Assembly: GCF_001598215.1 (NCBI RefSeq)
Contig: NZ_BCXJ01000007.1
Span: 62,001-126,000 of the forward strand
DNA length: 64,000 nt
Direction: 5' to 3'
Origin: Shouchella clausii
GTDB taxonomy: Bacteria; Bacillota; Bacilli; Bacillales; Bacillaceae_D
Shown: positions 52,216-61,139 of the stretch, one piece after another
How positions within the stretch are numbered: position 1 is the first letter of the stretch
Layout: every line of letters starts with the position of its first letter
The notes under the pieces: model-generated
Seen by the model: only the letters and a program-made list of their open reading frames with translations
The model's database searches: none
What the model was told of the DNA's origin: nothing
Position numbers and translations under genes: made by a program

Positions 52216-52491
52216 AAACACCCGTGAGCGGAAAATAAACACAATCTCATGATTCCTGAAACCGCTTTCCATTAAGAGCTCGCAAACTGAAAGAGAGCCG
52301 GGTACAAAAAGGCCGTATAGGTAAAAACAATATGTCAACCCCCTATGGGAACAATTGTGAAAGATTCTTTATGAAATTAATTTTGCAATTCTAACCCCAC
52401 CATTTAAACTGAGCTTAGGGTGAAATTAATTACCATAATTAACCATATCGGTTGTTGACTGTTAATAAACACGGAGGAGGGACCCTATACG

Positions 52492-53094
52492 ATGAGACTT
52501 GAACGAATAACGTTATATGACATGCGTATGGCTTCCGGGAAATCCGGGGCGGCCATCGCAAGACTTTGCGGCACGACCTACCGCTCGCTGCGATATTGGG
52601 AAACAGGAGCAGCAATCCCCAATATTGTGAACACCCATGACTTACTCCAAATTTATGGGTATTCGTTTTACGAGCTAGATCTCACAACCTTTTATGCAAA
52701 ACAACCAAACCGGGGTGAAAAACAAAAAAGGATAGACGACGCGGCCGCTCAGAAAAAGAAATTCGCAATACCTCCGCCTAGAATTCTATCTCTATATGAA
52801 ATGCGCCGAACATCCGGGTATTCAGGAAGAACTGTTGCTAGGATTTGCGGAGCAACCTATCGCTCCTTGCGAAATTGGGAGACAGGGTCGTCTATCCCAA
52901 ATGTCATCAACATCGACGACCTATTGCAGATTTACGGGTATTCCTTCCATAAACTCGACTTAACACCTTTCTACACGACTTTTGGGGCGCGTAGAAAAAA
53001 ACAGAAAGAACTGGACGCCCAAACAGACAACCCACTTCGAGACCGGCGTTTATTTGAACAAGGGGTGGAACCATCCAATAAATCCCGCCAATAA
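52492..53094 (+). CDS. Tandem helix-turn-helix (XRE-like) protein
   Basis: 200 residues in two near-repeats, at about residues 5-65 and 100-160: LYDMRMASGKSGAAIARLCG / LYEMRRTSGYSGRTVARICG, then TYRSLRYWETG / TYRSLRNWETG and DLLQIYGYSF in both. Each is an XRE-type HTH. ACGGAGGAGGG precedes the ATG. With two linked DNA-binding units, directly beside the GGAACA array and before the helicase, it is a good candidate to bind that array as regulator or initiator. Confidence 0.75.
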   Translation: MRLERITLYDMRMASGKSGAAIARLCGTTYRSLRYWETGAAIPNIVNTHDLLQIYGYSFYELDLTTFYAKQPNRGEKQKRIDDAAAQKKKFAIPPPRILSLYEMRRTSGYSGRTVARICGATYRSLRNWETGSSIPNVINIDDLLQIYGYSFHKLDLTPFYTTFGARRKKQKELDAQTDNPLRDRRLFEQGVEPSNKSRQ

Positions 53095-53099
53095 CGGAG
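53064..53099 (+). promoter_or_regulatory. Hairpin-CRRWAAA element 12 (inside gene end)
   Basis: GGGTG-GAAC-CATCC then AATAAATCCCGCC, overlapping the 3' end of the HTH gene and upstream of the primase. Confidence 0.35.
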
Positions 53100-53131
53100 G
53101 TAACGACAAACGAAAGGAGAAAAAGCGTAAT

Positions 53132-54808
53132 ATGCCAAATGCGACTGCGACAAACCAACCGTCACTTCCGTCAGATATCTATATACCAAAGTACTTAGCT
53201 GATTTTTTGTCATCCCATTTATCAGGCGTGACTGTACCTGATGGAGTTGATATGACATTTCTGCTCCAATTGGGGATCGGAGCCTTAAATGCCAAAATAG
53301 AAGATGTTGAAGGTCTCAATATGAAACTCAAATCAGGAAAAAAACGAATTCCTGACTCACTAGCGTTCGATGAAGTCGCTATCATTATGATGACTTTATT
53401 CACGTTCAAAAACATACAGATGACAGAACGAGCAGAGGATACGGTCCTCGGCATTTACATCAGCGACAAAACATCCGCGAAGTACGGCACCTATGTTACC
53501 AATACAAAATACATGTTCGAAATCATGGAGCGGATTGTGCCAAACTTCAAAAATAAGGACATGCAAGATGTTCTTGATAAAATCGAACGATCTGCTCCGA
53601 CAGTCGAACAGACGAAAGACCGCCACCTGTTCGTCGTCAAGAATGGCGTCTATGACCAACGAACTGGGGAACTTCATGGCTTCAGCCCCGATTATGTGTA
53701 CCTGACAAAAATACCGGTGAATTACATCCCCAACCCCATTAATCCGGCTCTTGTTGCGCCGGACGGCTATAAATGGGATGTAGAATCATGGATAAAGGAT
53801 TTAGCTGTAGATGAGGACACCGCAACACTAATTTGGCAGGTCATTGCTGATTGTTTGCAGCCCCATTATTCCCGCCACAAGTCCATCTGGTTTTATTCAG
53901 AAAAGGGCAACAACGGAAAAGGAACCATCGGCCAACTCATAAAAAACCTGCTCGGAAAAGGCAATTATTCCTCTTTATCCGTCGCGGATTTTAACCACGA
54001 ATTTTTGAAAGAAACTCTGATAGGTACTGCAGCCAACATCTCTGATGAGAACGATGTCGAAGTTTTTATCGATTCAATAAAAGATTACAAGGCCAGCATC
54101 ACGGGCGATGACATCAACATCAATCGGAAATACCAAAAACCACTCAGGATTCAATTCCGAGGTACGAACATTCAAATGATGAACGGTCTACCAAAAACCA
54201 AGGATAAGTCAGACTCCTTCTACCGTCGACTCATCATCGTACCTTTCCTGAAATCCTTCACGAACAACGGCGAACGGAAATATATCAAAAACGACTATAT
54301 TCACGAAACAGCCGTGCTGGAATATGTATTATTCAAAGCCTTAAACATGCAATTCGACGAATATATTACACCCGCAAGTTCTGCGGAACTCTTGGAATCG
54401 TATAAAGAAAAAAACAACCCGGTATTAGAATTCTGGAACGAACTAAAAGAAGAGTTCGTGTGGGATTTACTACCCACACAGTTTCTATATGATTTATTCG
54501 TGAAGTGGTTTGACATCAACAATCCATCCGGAAAGGTCATGTCGAAACGAACATTCATGGATACGTTAAGTAACGTAATTTACTCGCAAAACGACCCTTG
54601 GGAAGTAAAGACCGGACAAAAAGATAGAATCCGTTCATCCGGCAGAATGGATGCCGACGAACCACTCATCACCGAATATGGATTAGACAAACCCGATCGA
54701 GGCGGAAACCCGTCGAGTTGGGTGGATCCGTCGTATGGCGGTCCGAATGAACAAAAAAGACGAGATTTCCCGCGTAAAAGCACGTACCGAGGCCTCCTTC
54801 GGCTGTAA
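53132..54808 (+). CDS. Phage/plasmid primase-SF3 helicase (D5/P4 type)
   Basis: 558 residues from ATG 53132 (AAAGGAG). The C-terminal half is a superfamily 3 helicase: Walker A GNNGKGTIGQLIKNL near residue 259, NISDENDVEVF as Walker B, and RGTNIQMMNGLPKT ... FYRRLIIVPF sensor region, as in P4-type DNA primase/helicases. The N-terminal part lacks a clear primase zinc or DxD motif. It unwinds the origin and precedes the polymerase gene, so the set looks self-sufficient. Confidence 0.85.
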   Translation: MPNATATNQPSLPSDIYIPKYLADFLSSHLSGVTVPDGVDMTFLLQLGIGALNAKIEDVEGLNMKLKSGKKRIPDSLAFDEVAIIMMTLFTFKNIQMTERAEDTVLGIYISDKTSAKYGTYVTNTKYMFEIMERIVPNFKNKDMQDVLDKIERSAPTVEQTKDRHLFVVKNGVYDQRTGELHGFSPDYVYLTKIPVNYIPNPINPALVAPDGYKWDVESWIKDLAVDEDTATLIWQVIADCLQPHYSRHKSIWFYSEKGNNGKGTIGQLIKNLLGKGNYSSLSVADFNHEFLKETLIGTAANISDENDVEVFIDSIKDYKASITGDDININRKYQKPLRIQFRGTNIQMMNGLPKTKDKSDSFYRRLIIVPFLKSFTNNGERKYIKNDYIHETAVLEYVLFKALNMQFDEYITPASSAELLESYKEKNNPVLEFWNELKEEFVWDLLPTQFLYDLFVKWFDINNPSGKVMSKRTFMDTLSNVIYSQNDPWEVKTGQKDRIRSSGRMDADEPLITEYGLDKPDRGGNPSSWVDPSYGGPNEQKRRDFPRKSTYRGLLRL

Positions 54809-54860
54809 ACAACAGACAAATACTCTTTTAAGAAGCACGGACACGGAAAGGGCGATACAA

Positions 54861-56588
54861 ATGGCTTACACTTATAAACAGGACGACATGTTTTATGATG
54901 TCGAATCTCTATCCAATGTCTTCACGGTTGCATGGTGGCTCCCCCACGCAGACAGAAATGCCATCATTTTGTCCTATCTGGATGATGATAACATCATTCA
55001 AGGAGAAGCCGATGAAGAATATATTCGGCAGTATATCTATCAGTTACACCCGCGGCTTAAACAAGCGGGAACCACAATTGTATTTGAAAACATTAAACAT
55101 ACGGGCTGCATCAACGAATACGTCGGACAGAATGGAAACACACATAGTGTTCTCGGCTTGCAGAGCTTCGCCAAACGAATGGGGCTTGCCAACCAGACAA
55201 CATACTTGAACGCTCGTGTTGAGGAACGGCACAAAGAAGGTGGGGGATTGCAATATGACCCTGCCTTCTATCCAGTTAAACAAACCGACCCCGACTACGA
55301 CGAAAACCGCCACGGTTATCGGTTTGGGTATAACTCCACGAACTACGACTTGACCATGCTAGCCTATCTTTTGTCAGGCATGCACGACCGGCACTTCGGC
55401 TGTGACTACACAAACCGACTAGTGGAGTGGGATGCCAATACGCCGCTCACAGCAGCCATGCTGCGCCGCTTCAACGATGAGTTATTTGAGACTTGTTGGA
55501 AATCGAAAATGGCGATGAGACTTGCGCACACACCTGGCTCTCACCCGGATTCCTTCGGCGATTTCACAAAACCAGGATGGATTTTACGGAAAAGCTGGCT
55601 GTTAACTGGGCGCACCATCGATGTGGCACGCCTGAACGAGAAACAGCAGAAAGTGGGGCTCAAACGTTTATTGGGTATGCTTGGGCTCCAAATCATGGAA
55701 TCTGAGAAACTAGAAAACGACACCAGAATCAACACATTGGAAGAATTTGCTGACCTGCTCGCTTACAACATCTCGGATGTCGTGAACTTGCAGTTATTGT
55801 TTGAGCACAAAATCTATCAGAACGCCTTTAACGTACGCGGGCAGCTGCTTAAAACATTTCCCGCAACGATTTATGGCCAAAAACGAGGGTACGCTCAGAA
55901 CGGCCGAGAGCTGCCTGTAGACGACGGCAATTACACGAATATCCGGAAGGATCGACTCACTCGTGACTCGACCAGTGCGAAATTCGTTGAGTATGCGATC
56001 GCACCGTACAAACCAATTAAAGACATCCCGGCGGTATCGTTTGTTTATCCGTCAGAGCTTGAAGCAAAGAAACTCGGGATTAAACAGACAGACATCTTAG
56101 AAGACACAAAGAAGTTCTTCGAAGAAAATGTCACCGCTGACCCGAATCACCAGGCGCATAAAGACTTCATGGAGGTATACAACTTCTATGATAACATCCG
56201 TGGCCACAACTTTAATTCATCCAGAGCTTACGCGCAGCATTACGGAAGCGAAGCAATGGAGGCAAAAAACAGCCAATATATTCGTGGGTTAATGTCAACG
56301 TACAACACCAACCTGTTCTATCACCACAAAGATGAACAGGGCAACGTGTACCGTTCCTCTTGTCTTGCGAACTTTTCGATTGGGGGAATACATGGCGCGG
56401 AAGTCAATACCGCACTCTACAACCAAGACTTAACGGAGTACCAGAACGAGCGCGCCATACAAGATTACGTCGAGAGCTTGTATCCATCGGCGACTGACGC
56501 GCTGAACGGGCCGACTTCTATCACTCTACCAGACTCCCTCACACTCACGGAACGTGTGAAAAGAAGGTCAAAGCTGACGGAACCATAA
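54861..56588 (+). CDS. Family B DNA polymerase, exonuclease part (gene split by a frameshift)
   Basis: 575 residues. The proofreading motifs are present: YDVES (Exo I), YNSTNYDLTM (Exo II) and YNISDVVNL (Exo III). The frame stops after VKRRSKLTEP because one A appears missing in GTGAAAAGAAGG near 56559. The next frame continues without break through VKADGTIKIREF into the polymerase part. Start at ATG 54861 after GAAAGGGCG. Either a recent indel, a -1 slip site or a sequence error; the restored protein would have about 1050 residues. Confidence 0.8.
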   Translation: MAYTYKQDDMFYDVESLSNVFTVAWWLPHADRNAIILSYLDDDNIIQGEADEEYIRQYIYQLHPRLKQAGTTIVFENIKHTGCINEYVGQNGNTHSVLGLQSFAKRMGLANQTTYLNARVEERHKEGGGLQYDPAFYPVKQTDPDYDENRHGYRFGYNSTNYDLTMLAYLLSGMHDRHFGCDYTNRLVEWDANTPLTAAMLRRFNDELFETCWKSKMAMRLAHTPGSHPDSFGDFTKPGWILRKSWLLTGRTIDVARLNEKQQKVGLKRLLGMLGLQIMESEKLENDTRINTLEEFADLLAYNISDVVNLQLLFEHKIYQNAFNVRGQLLKTFPATIYGQKRGYAQNGRELPVDDGNYTNIRKDRLTRDSTSAKFVEYAIAPYKPIKDIPAVSFVYPSELEAKKLGIKQTDILEDTKKFFEENVTADPNHQAHKDFMEVYNFYDNIRGHNFNSSRAYAQHYGSEAMEAKNSQYIRGLMSTYNTNLFYHHKDEQGNVYRSSCLANFSIGGIHGAEVNTALYNQDLTEYQNERAIQDYVESLYPSATDALNGPTSITLPDSLTLTERVKRRSKLTEP

Positions 56589-56653
56589 AAATTCGAGAAT
56601 TTGTAAAGTCCGGCTCTACCAAGAAAAATGCCACCTGGCGAAGTGTACCAGAA

Positions 56654-58006
56654 GTGAGTTTGTTTAAGAAAAACCCATCAGGGAACTGGGAAGTTCAGAA
56701 AAAATACACGTACGTGAGTGTAGGGCCAAGCCATCATGAAGATTTTACGTCCTATTACCCTCTGTTGCTTTCCCGTCTATCCGTGTTTATCAATCCAAGC
56801 TATCACGGATTTGACGAAAAAGGTGATCCAGCGGACCCGTATTATGAACTGTTTCTGACGCGTTTGAAGAAAAAGAAAGAAGCAAAAGACATGTCGCTCT
56901 CACAGGAGCAACGCGACCTGGCTCAAATCGAGCAAGAGTCACGAAAACTCTTGATCAATGCGGCATCCGGAGCCGGAGACGCCACGTTTGATAACAACAT
57001 TCGAGCGAATAACGCGGTTATTTCCATGCGGATTATTGGGCAGCTTTTTGCTTGGCGCATCGGACAAGCTCAAGCTCTAGCTGGCGCCCGTGTGCCGAGC
57101 ACCAACACTGATGGACTGTATACGATGGGCATTTCTGCCGAATTAAACGATCGAATCTTGGAGGACATCTCAAAAGACATGCACATCGGCATCGAACCAG
57201 AACGCCTTGATCGCTTTGTCTCAAAGGATTCAAACAACCGTCTGGAAGTGTTTAATGGCGACATTACGTCAGCCAAAGGCGGCACGCTCAACTCCTGGGA
57301 AGGTCCGCAACCGACACAATCACTCGATCATGCGGCCATTATCGACCACATTCTAGCGAAATACCTTGCCGATGAACGCTTGGAGAACCCTGCGAATCAC
57401 GCATTCGATCGCGAACACGCCGAGAGCATGTTCCATGATTTCATTCAAGAACATCTTCAAAAAGGTACGCCGCAGGATGCGCTCAAGTTCTTCCAATGGA
57501 TTGTCGCAAGCTCAACAGGGACGCACCGTTACAACTATGCAAAGCTGATAAATAAACATACGGGCGAAACAATGATTAAGAATCTCCAACATTTCAACCG
57601 GATCTTCTTAATCAAAGACGCAAACGAACCTGTCCGTCAGGAATTATATCTCGCTACACGCCGAGCTATCGACAAGAAGACATGGGAAAAGCGAGAAAAA
57701 GAATATCAGAACGGAGAGCGTATGCGTGGCAGCCTATGGGAGCATGATGAAGACGCCCTCCAGATCCTTGCTGAAAACGGGCTTGATTTGAGATCACACA
57801 ACGAGAATCCCATGTCCGAACACCACAAGGACGAGGCGACAACGGTGAAAATTCGCACCATGCCACAGAACCAACACATTGGTATCTATAACCAGTCCAT
57901 CGTTGATTTGCCAAACGAAACAGCGCTTCAAATGATCGACTCGCTTGACTTAGACGCCTACACAGACATTTTGGCGCACACGTTTCGTTCCTGGTCGAAT
58001 GTATGA
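56654..58006 (+). CDS. Family B DNA polymerase, polymerase part (gene split by a frameshift)
   Basis: 450 residues in the -1 frame relative to the exonuclease part. HHEDFTSYYPLLL is motif A, NIRANNAVISMRIIGQL resembles motif B, and STNTDGLY is motif C with a Thr-Asp pair as in phage family B enzymes. The frame is open back to about 56540, and the GTG at 56654 has no ribosome binding site, so this is not an independent gene but the second half of 54861-56588. Confidence 0.75.
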   Translation: MSLFKKNPSGNWEVQKKYTYVSVGPSHHEDFTSYYPLLLSRLSVFINPSYHGFDEKGDPADPYYELFLTRLKKKKEAKDMSLSQEQRDLAQIEQESRKLLINAASGAGDATFDNNIRANNAVISMRIIGQLFAWRIGQAQALAGARVPSTNTDGLYTMGISAELNDRILEDISKDMHIGIEPERLDRFVSKDSNNRLEVFNGDITSAKGGTLNSWEGPQPTQSLDHAAIIDHILAKYLADERLENPANHAFDREHAESMFHDFIQEHLQKGTPQDALKFFQWIVASSTGTHRYNYAKLINKHTGETMIKNLQHFNRIFLIKDANEPVRQELYLATRRAIDKKTWEKREKEYQNGERMRGSLWEHDEDALQILAENGLDLRSHNENPMSEHHKDEATTVKIRTMPQNQHIGIYNQSIVDLPNETALQMIDSLDLDAYTDILAHTFRSWSNV

Positions 58007-58022
58007 TAGAAAATAAAAACGA

Positions 58023-58056
58023 GAACGCCCCAGCGAATGACGCTGGGGCGTTCTTT
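58023..58056 (+). terminator. Strong intrinsic terminator
   Basis: GAACGCCCCAGCG/CGCTGGGGCGTTC, 13 bp, then TTT. Ends the replication operon. Confidence 0.75.
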
Positions 58057-58076
58057 ACAAAAAGGGGTCACTAAAC

Positions 58077-58940
58077 ATGGAAGATATTAAAGAAATCGAG
58101 CGTTATATAGAAAAGAAGTGGTTTAAAAATCACGTAGCGACCGTCTCTGAGACAGACTGCGCAACGATACTTGATTGGTCCGCTCCTGGTACTAACAAGT
58201 ATTCTGTTAGGTATATTTTTGCAGGCCGCAACTTATATGTTTCTGGCGACATTGGGGACGCAATATTCAACCTCACTTGGCGGGCGACAATCGAAAGCTT
58301 TGATGATATTGAATTAGGATACTTATTGGGTAAGTTATCTTGCCATTCGCGCGAAAGATGGCACTTTGATGAGGAATTAGCCATAAAAGAGCTAAACGAA
58401 TGGTACGAAGATGCAACATACGGGACAAGAGACAATAAAAATGCTTATGTCCAAGAGCTAGACCGCATAACGGCAAATGTCAGTAGATTCATTGTAGAAG
58501 TAAGTGACCATAAGGAATTCGAACGTCGCCTAATTGCTTACTATAGGGACAACACATTCAATTATATTGATAGCGAAGATTTCGCCATGTTTTATGACTT
58601 CGGTAAGAAACTACCGAATGATAAAGAATTAGCCATAAAAAAGCTAAACGAATGGTACGAAGATGCAAAAAACGAGAAAGATGATTATCTTCAAGAGTTG
58701 GACCGCACAACAGCAAATGTCAGTAAAATCATTCAACAAGTAAGTAGCCATAAGGAATTTGAACTTCACTTGTTCAATTATTATATGGACAACACATTTG
58801 ATTATATTGACAGCGAGGCTTTCGCCATGTTTTCCGACTTCGGTAAGAAACTACCGAATGAATTTGTAGCCTATCTATTAGGTATCAAACTAGCCATGAG
58901 TCAATTATCGGAAGCCAAAAAAGGAGAGAGTATAACATGA
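58077..58940 (+). CDS. Protein with internal tandem repeat, 287 aa
   Basis: AAAAGGGG precedes the ATG. Residues about 100-180 and 185-265 are copies: EELAIKELNEWYEDA / KELAIKKLNEWYEDA, ELDRITANVS / ELDRTTANVS, and DSEDFAMFYDFGKKLPN / DSEAFAMFSDFGKKLPN. High DNA identity suggests a fairly recent duplication. Helical, acidic, unknown function. ATGA overlap with the next gene. Confidence 0.7.
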   Translation: MEDIKEIERYIEKKWFKNHVATVSETDCATILDWSAPGTNKYSVRYIFAGRNLYVSGDIGDAIFNLTWRATIESFDDIELGYLLGKLSCHSRERWHFDEELAIKELNEWYEDATYGTRDNKNAYVQELDRITANVSRFIVEVSDHKEFERRLIAYYRDNTFNYIDSEDFAMFYDFGKKLPNDKELAIKKLNEWYEDAKNEKDDYLQELDRTTANVSKIIQQVSSHKEFELHLFNYYMDNTFDYIDSEAFAMFSDFGKKLPNEFVAYLLGIKLAMSQLSEAKKGESIT

Positions 58941-59161
58941 AAATTGAATACGTAATTTACGCAGTAATCGACTCCAGCACAAACGAACGAGAAGAAGTGG
59001 CGCGAGACGAAGAAGAGCGAACACCCGAAGAATTGCAGGGATTACAAGCAGCTATCGCTATTATGTACGGGATTGATTTTGAGTATGAGTATCTTGTTAT
59101 TGAAAAGCAAGTGACATTTACCGAGCCGTTATTAAAAGAAGGACAAGAGTGGCAGGGATGA
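58937..59161 (+). CDS. Small acidic protein, 74 aa
   Basis: Start overlaps the previous stop (ATGA) behind AAAGGAGAG. Very acidic (EEVARDEEERTPEELQ). Unknown. Its own stop overlaps the next start. Confidence 0.6.
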   Translation: MKIEYVIYAVIDSSTNEREEVARDEEERTPEELQGLQAAIAIMYGIDFEYEYLVIEKQVTFTEPLLKEGQEWQG

Positions 59162-59511
59162 AAGTCTTTGAATTTCTAAAAAATATTGAAGTGAGCGCAA
59201 CAGGAGGATTTGCAATTCACATCATGCTTTGCACCTTATTCGTTACTGGCTATGGAATTATTGGCTTGTTGCATTTACCAAAGGGGGCCGCGATGAAAAA
59301 GTATGCAGTAGGTGTCGCACCATTTGATGGGGAGATCAAAGTAGAGGTCGTAACCGCAGAAAATAAAATCAAAGCAATGATAAAAGCGGTAGAGAAACAA
59401 AACTTCGATCTCGTTAAGGACAAACTTCCCGACTTTTCATCAGAGGAAGAAGCAGTGCAGTACTATTTTGACGGGGATATACTTGTATCTTTACCTGTCC
59501 AAATCGATTAA
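59158..59511 (+). CDS. Hypothetical protein with N-terminal membrane helix
   Basis: 117 residues from the ATGA overlap. One membrane helix (FAIHIMLCTLFVTGYGIIG), then a strong internal site AAAGGGGG before ATG 59293 that would give a 73-residue soluble protein (KKYAVGVAPFDGEIKVEVVT). The two parts may be separate proteins fused in frame. Unknown function. Confidence 0.5.
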   Translation: MKVFEFLKNIEVSATGGFAIHIMLCTLFVTGYGIIGLLHLPKGAAMKKYAVGVAPFDGEIKVEVVTAENKIKAMIKAVEKQNFDLVKDKLPDFSSEEEAVQYYFDGDILVSLPVQID

Positions 59512-59546
59512 GGTAGTTAGGCTCCAACTACAAAAGGAGGATGCAA

Positions 59547-59771
59547 ATGGCAATCAAATTTAGAGTGAAATACGAAATCACACCCATTCGTTTCGTCGAC
59601 GTATTTTGCCCATCGTGCAAGCATGGATTCGATGCTAGGGATAATGGCATGCGTGATGACGGAGGAGAAATATACGATGAAGTCGATTTGAACTTTTCGG
59701 TTTTTAAATGCCCTAAATGCGCACTTGATTTTAGCACTAGGGGTAAAGAGATCGAGATCGAAGCTGAGTAG
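59547..59771 (+). CDS. Zinc-ribbon protein, 74 aa
   Basis: AAAGGAGG precedes ATG 59547; an ATG at 59541 is too close. CPSC ... CPKC form a zinc ribbon, likely nucleic-acid binding. Not otherwise recognised. Confidence 0.65.
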   Translation: MAIKFRVKYEITPIRFVDVFCPSCKHGFDARDNGMRDDGGEIYDEVDLNFSVFKCPKCALDFSTRGKEIEIEAE

Positions 59772-59897
59772 GATACGACATCCCCTTTTGAGCATACAGA
59801 GTGTTTATTAATAAATTTTAAGATTACATGCATTGTTTAGTAATCCTACTACCCATTTCAATATAAAAATTTGGCCACGACCAAAGGAGGATGTCTA

Positions 59898-60296
59898 ATG
59901 ACTAAATGCAAAGCTTGCGAAGACAGTGAATACAAATTTCGTGCGTGGTATTCAAGCGGCACGAAAGAATTGATGCTGTATGAAGATTACCCAGGTCAAG
60001 TCTTTAAATGGTTATCAGAGGGCCAGCCGCTTGAAATTATGCAGTACACAGGGCTAAAGGACAAGCGCGGTGTGGAGATATATAAAGCAGACTTATACAG
60101 AGAAGGAGACAATCTATACAAAGTCGTGCGGATGGATGAACACGCGATGTATGGATTGAAAGTGATAAAAACAAATTATGTGTTGATCAGAGGGCTAACA
60201 TTTCCTATTTGGCACTATATTGGGAACGCCCCGTTACAAACTAGGGGTGAGATTGTCGGCAACATCTATGAAAATTCAGCGTTGCTAAATAACTAG
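59898..60296 (+). CDS. YopX-family protein
   Basis: 132 residues of the YopX family of phage proteins: KFRAWYSSG near the N-terminus, MQYTGLKDKRGVEIYKADL, a long beta-rich centre, and GEIVGNIYENSALL at the end. Family members are found in SPbeta and many Firmicutes phages; no function is established. AAAGGAGG precedes ATG 59898. Confidence 0.8.
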   Translation: MTKCKACEDSEYKFRAWYSSGTKELMLYEDYPGQVFKWLSEGQPLEIMQYTGLKDKRGVEIYKADLYREGDNLYKVVRMDEHAMYGLKVIKTNYVLIRGLTFPIWHYIGNAPLQTRGEIVGNIYENSALLNN

Positions 60297-60327
60297 GTAA
60301 CTAGGCTGCTGCCAGAGGAGGATTAAT

Positions 60328-60477
60328 GTGGCTAGATTTGGATTCAGGCTTATAGCGTGCAGCGCTTGCCAAAGGACGAAATTAATTCCCGGAAAGAAAA
60401 AACGTTGTTACGACTGTTATATGAATGGATACACCAAAAGAACTAAAGACATACCTTACCGTGCGAAAAATAACTAG
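60328..60477 (+). CDS. Zinc-ribbon microprotein, 49 aa
   Basis: GTG start behind AGAGGAGGA. CSAC and CYDC with many lysines and arginines point to a zinc ribbon binding nucleic acid. Confidence 0.55.
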   Translation: MARFGFRLIACSACQRTKLIPGKKKRCYDCYMNGYTKRTKDIPYRAKNN

Positions 60478-60504
60478 AGGTTACTGCCTATAAGGAGGCT
60501 ATAC

Positions 60505-60912
60505 ATGAAACGTGCTTTTATTAGTACAGACAAAGACGTGTGGATACAGGTTATAAGTAAAAAGTCCGCAGTAATAGTAAAAATCCACGAAAAAGATTTG
60601 CCAGACGAGAAAAATAATTTGACTGTTATTTCTGGTGACATGTTTGACTATTTTAGAGAGTTTATAAAAGAAGCCGCAGAACACGCATGGGGTAATTTAA
60701 AACCCAAAGAAGCTAGTAGTTTGGGCGCTGATTACTACGAATATTACGATAAGGAGCTTGATAACAACGGCTACTTGTCTATTAAAGGGAAGGAAATTCA
60801 TTTCGAACGGCCGCAAAAGGACCATAGAAGAGTTTACAAATTCAACAAGCGGAAAATGGAGTCTTTCTTGTTTGATCTTGAGAAGCTTAGGGAGGGGAAG
60901 CGGAATGGATAA
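60505..60912 (+). CDS. Hypothetical protein, 135 aa
   Basis: ATAAGGAGG precedes the ATG. Charged and soluble, unknown. Overlaps the next gene by 8 bases. Confidence 0.65.
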   Translation: MKRAFISTDKDVWIQVISKKSAVIVKIHEKDLPDEKNNLTVISGDMFDYFREFIKEAAEHAWGNLKPKEASSLGADYYEYYDKELDNNGYLSIKGKEIHFERPQKDHRRVYKFNKRKMESFLFDLEKLREGKRNG

Positions 60913-61015
60913 ACCAAAATGTGCTGAATGCAGGAAAGAAAGTAAATTTCTGTTAGTTGTTTTTAATCCAATCGAGGGAAAAACGCTGATCTGTGAAGAC
61001 TGCTGTATTGTATAA
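60905..61015 (+). CDS. Zinc-ribbon microprotein, 36 aa
   Basis: ATG 60905 behind GGGAGGGG inside the previous gene's end. CAEC ... CEDCC suggests a zinc ribbon. A CCCCGC/GCGGGG hairpin at 61043-61059 follows without a T run. Confidence 0.55.
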   Translation: MDKPKCAECRKESKFLLVVFNPIEGKTLICEDCCIV

Positions 61016-61139
61016 GGCCACTACTGTATAGGAATACTCACTCCCCGCCCTGTGCGGGGCATCACTTAAAACCTATTACAGAGTCTGTGGCTTTAGTTAT
61101 TCAATACGAATTGTAAATTCAACTAACCGGAGGAAACCG

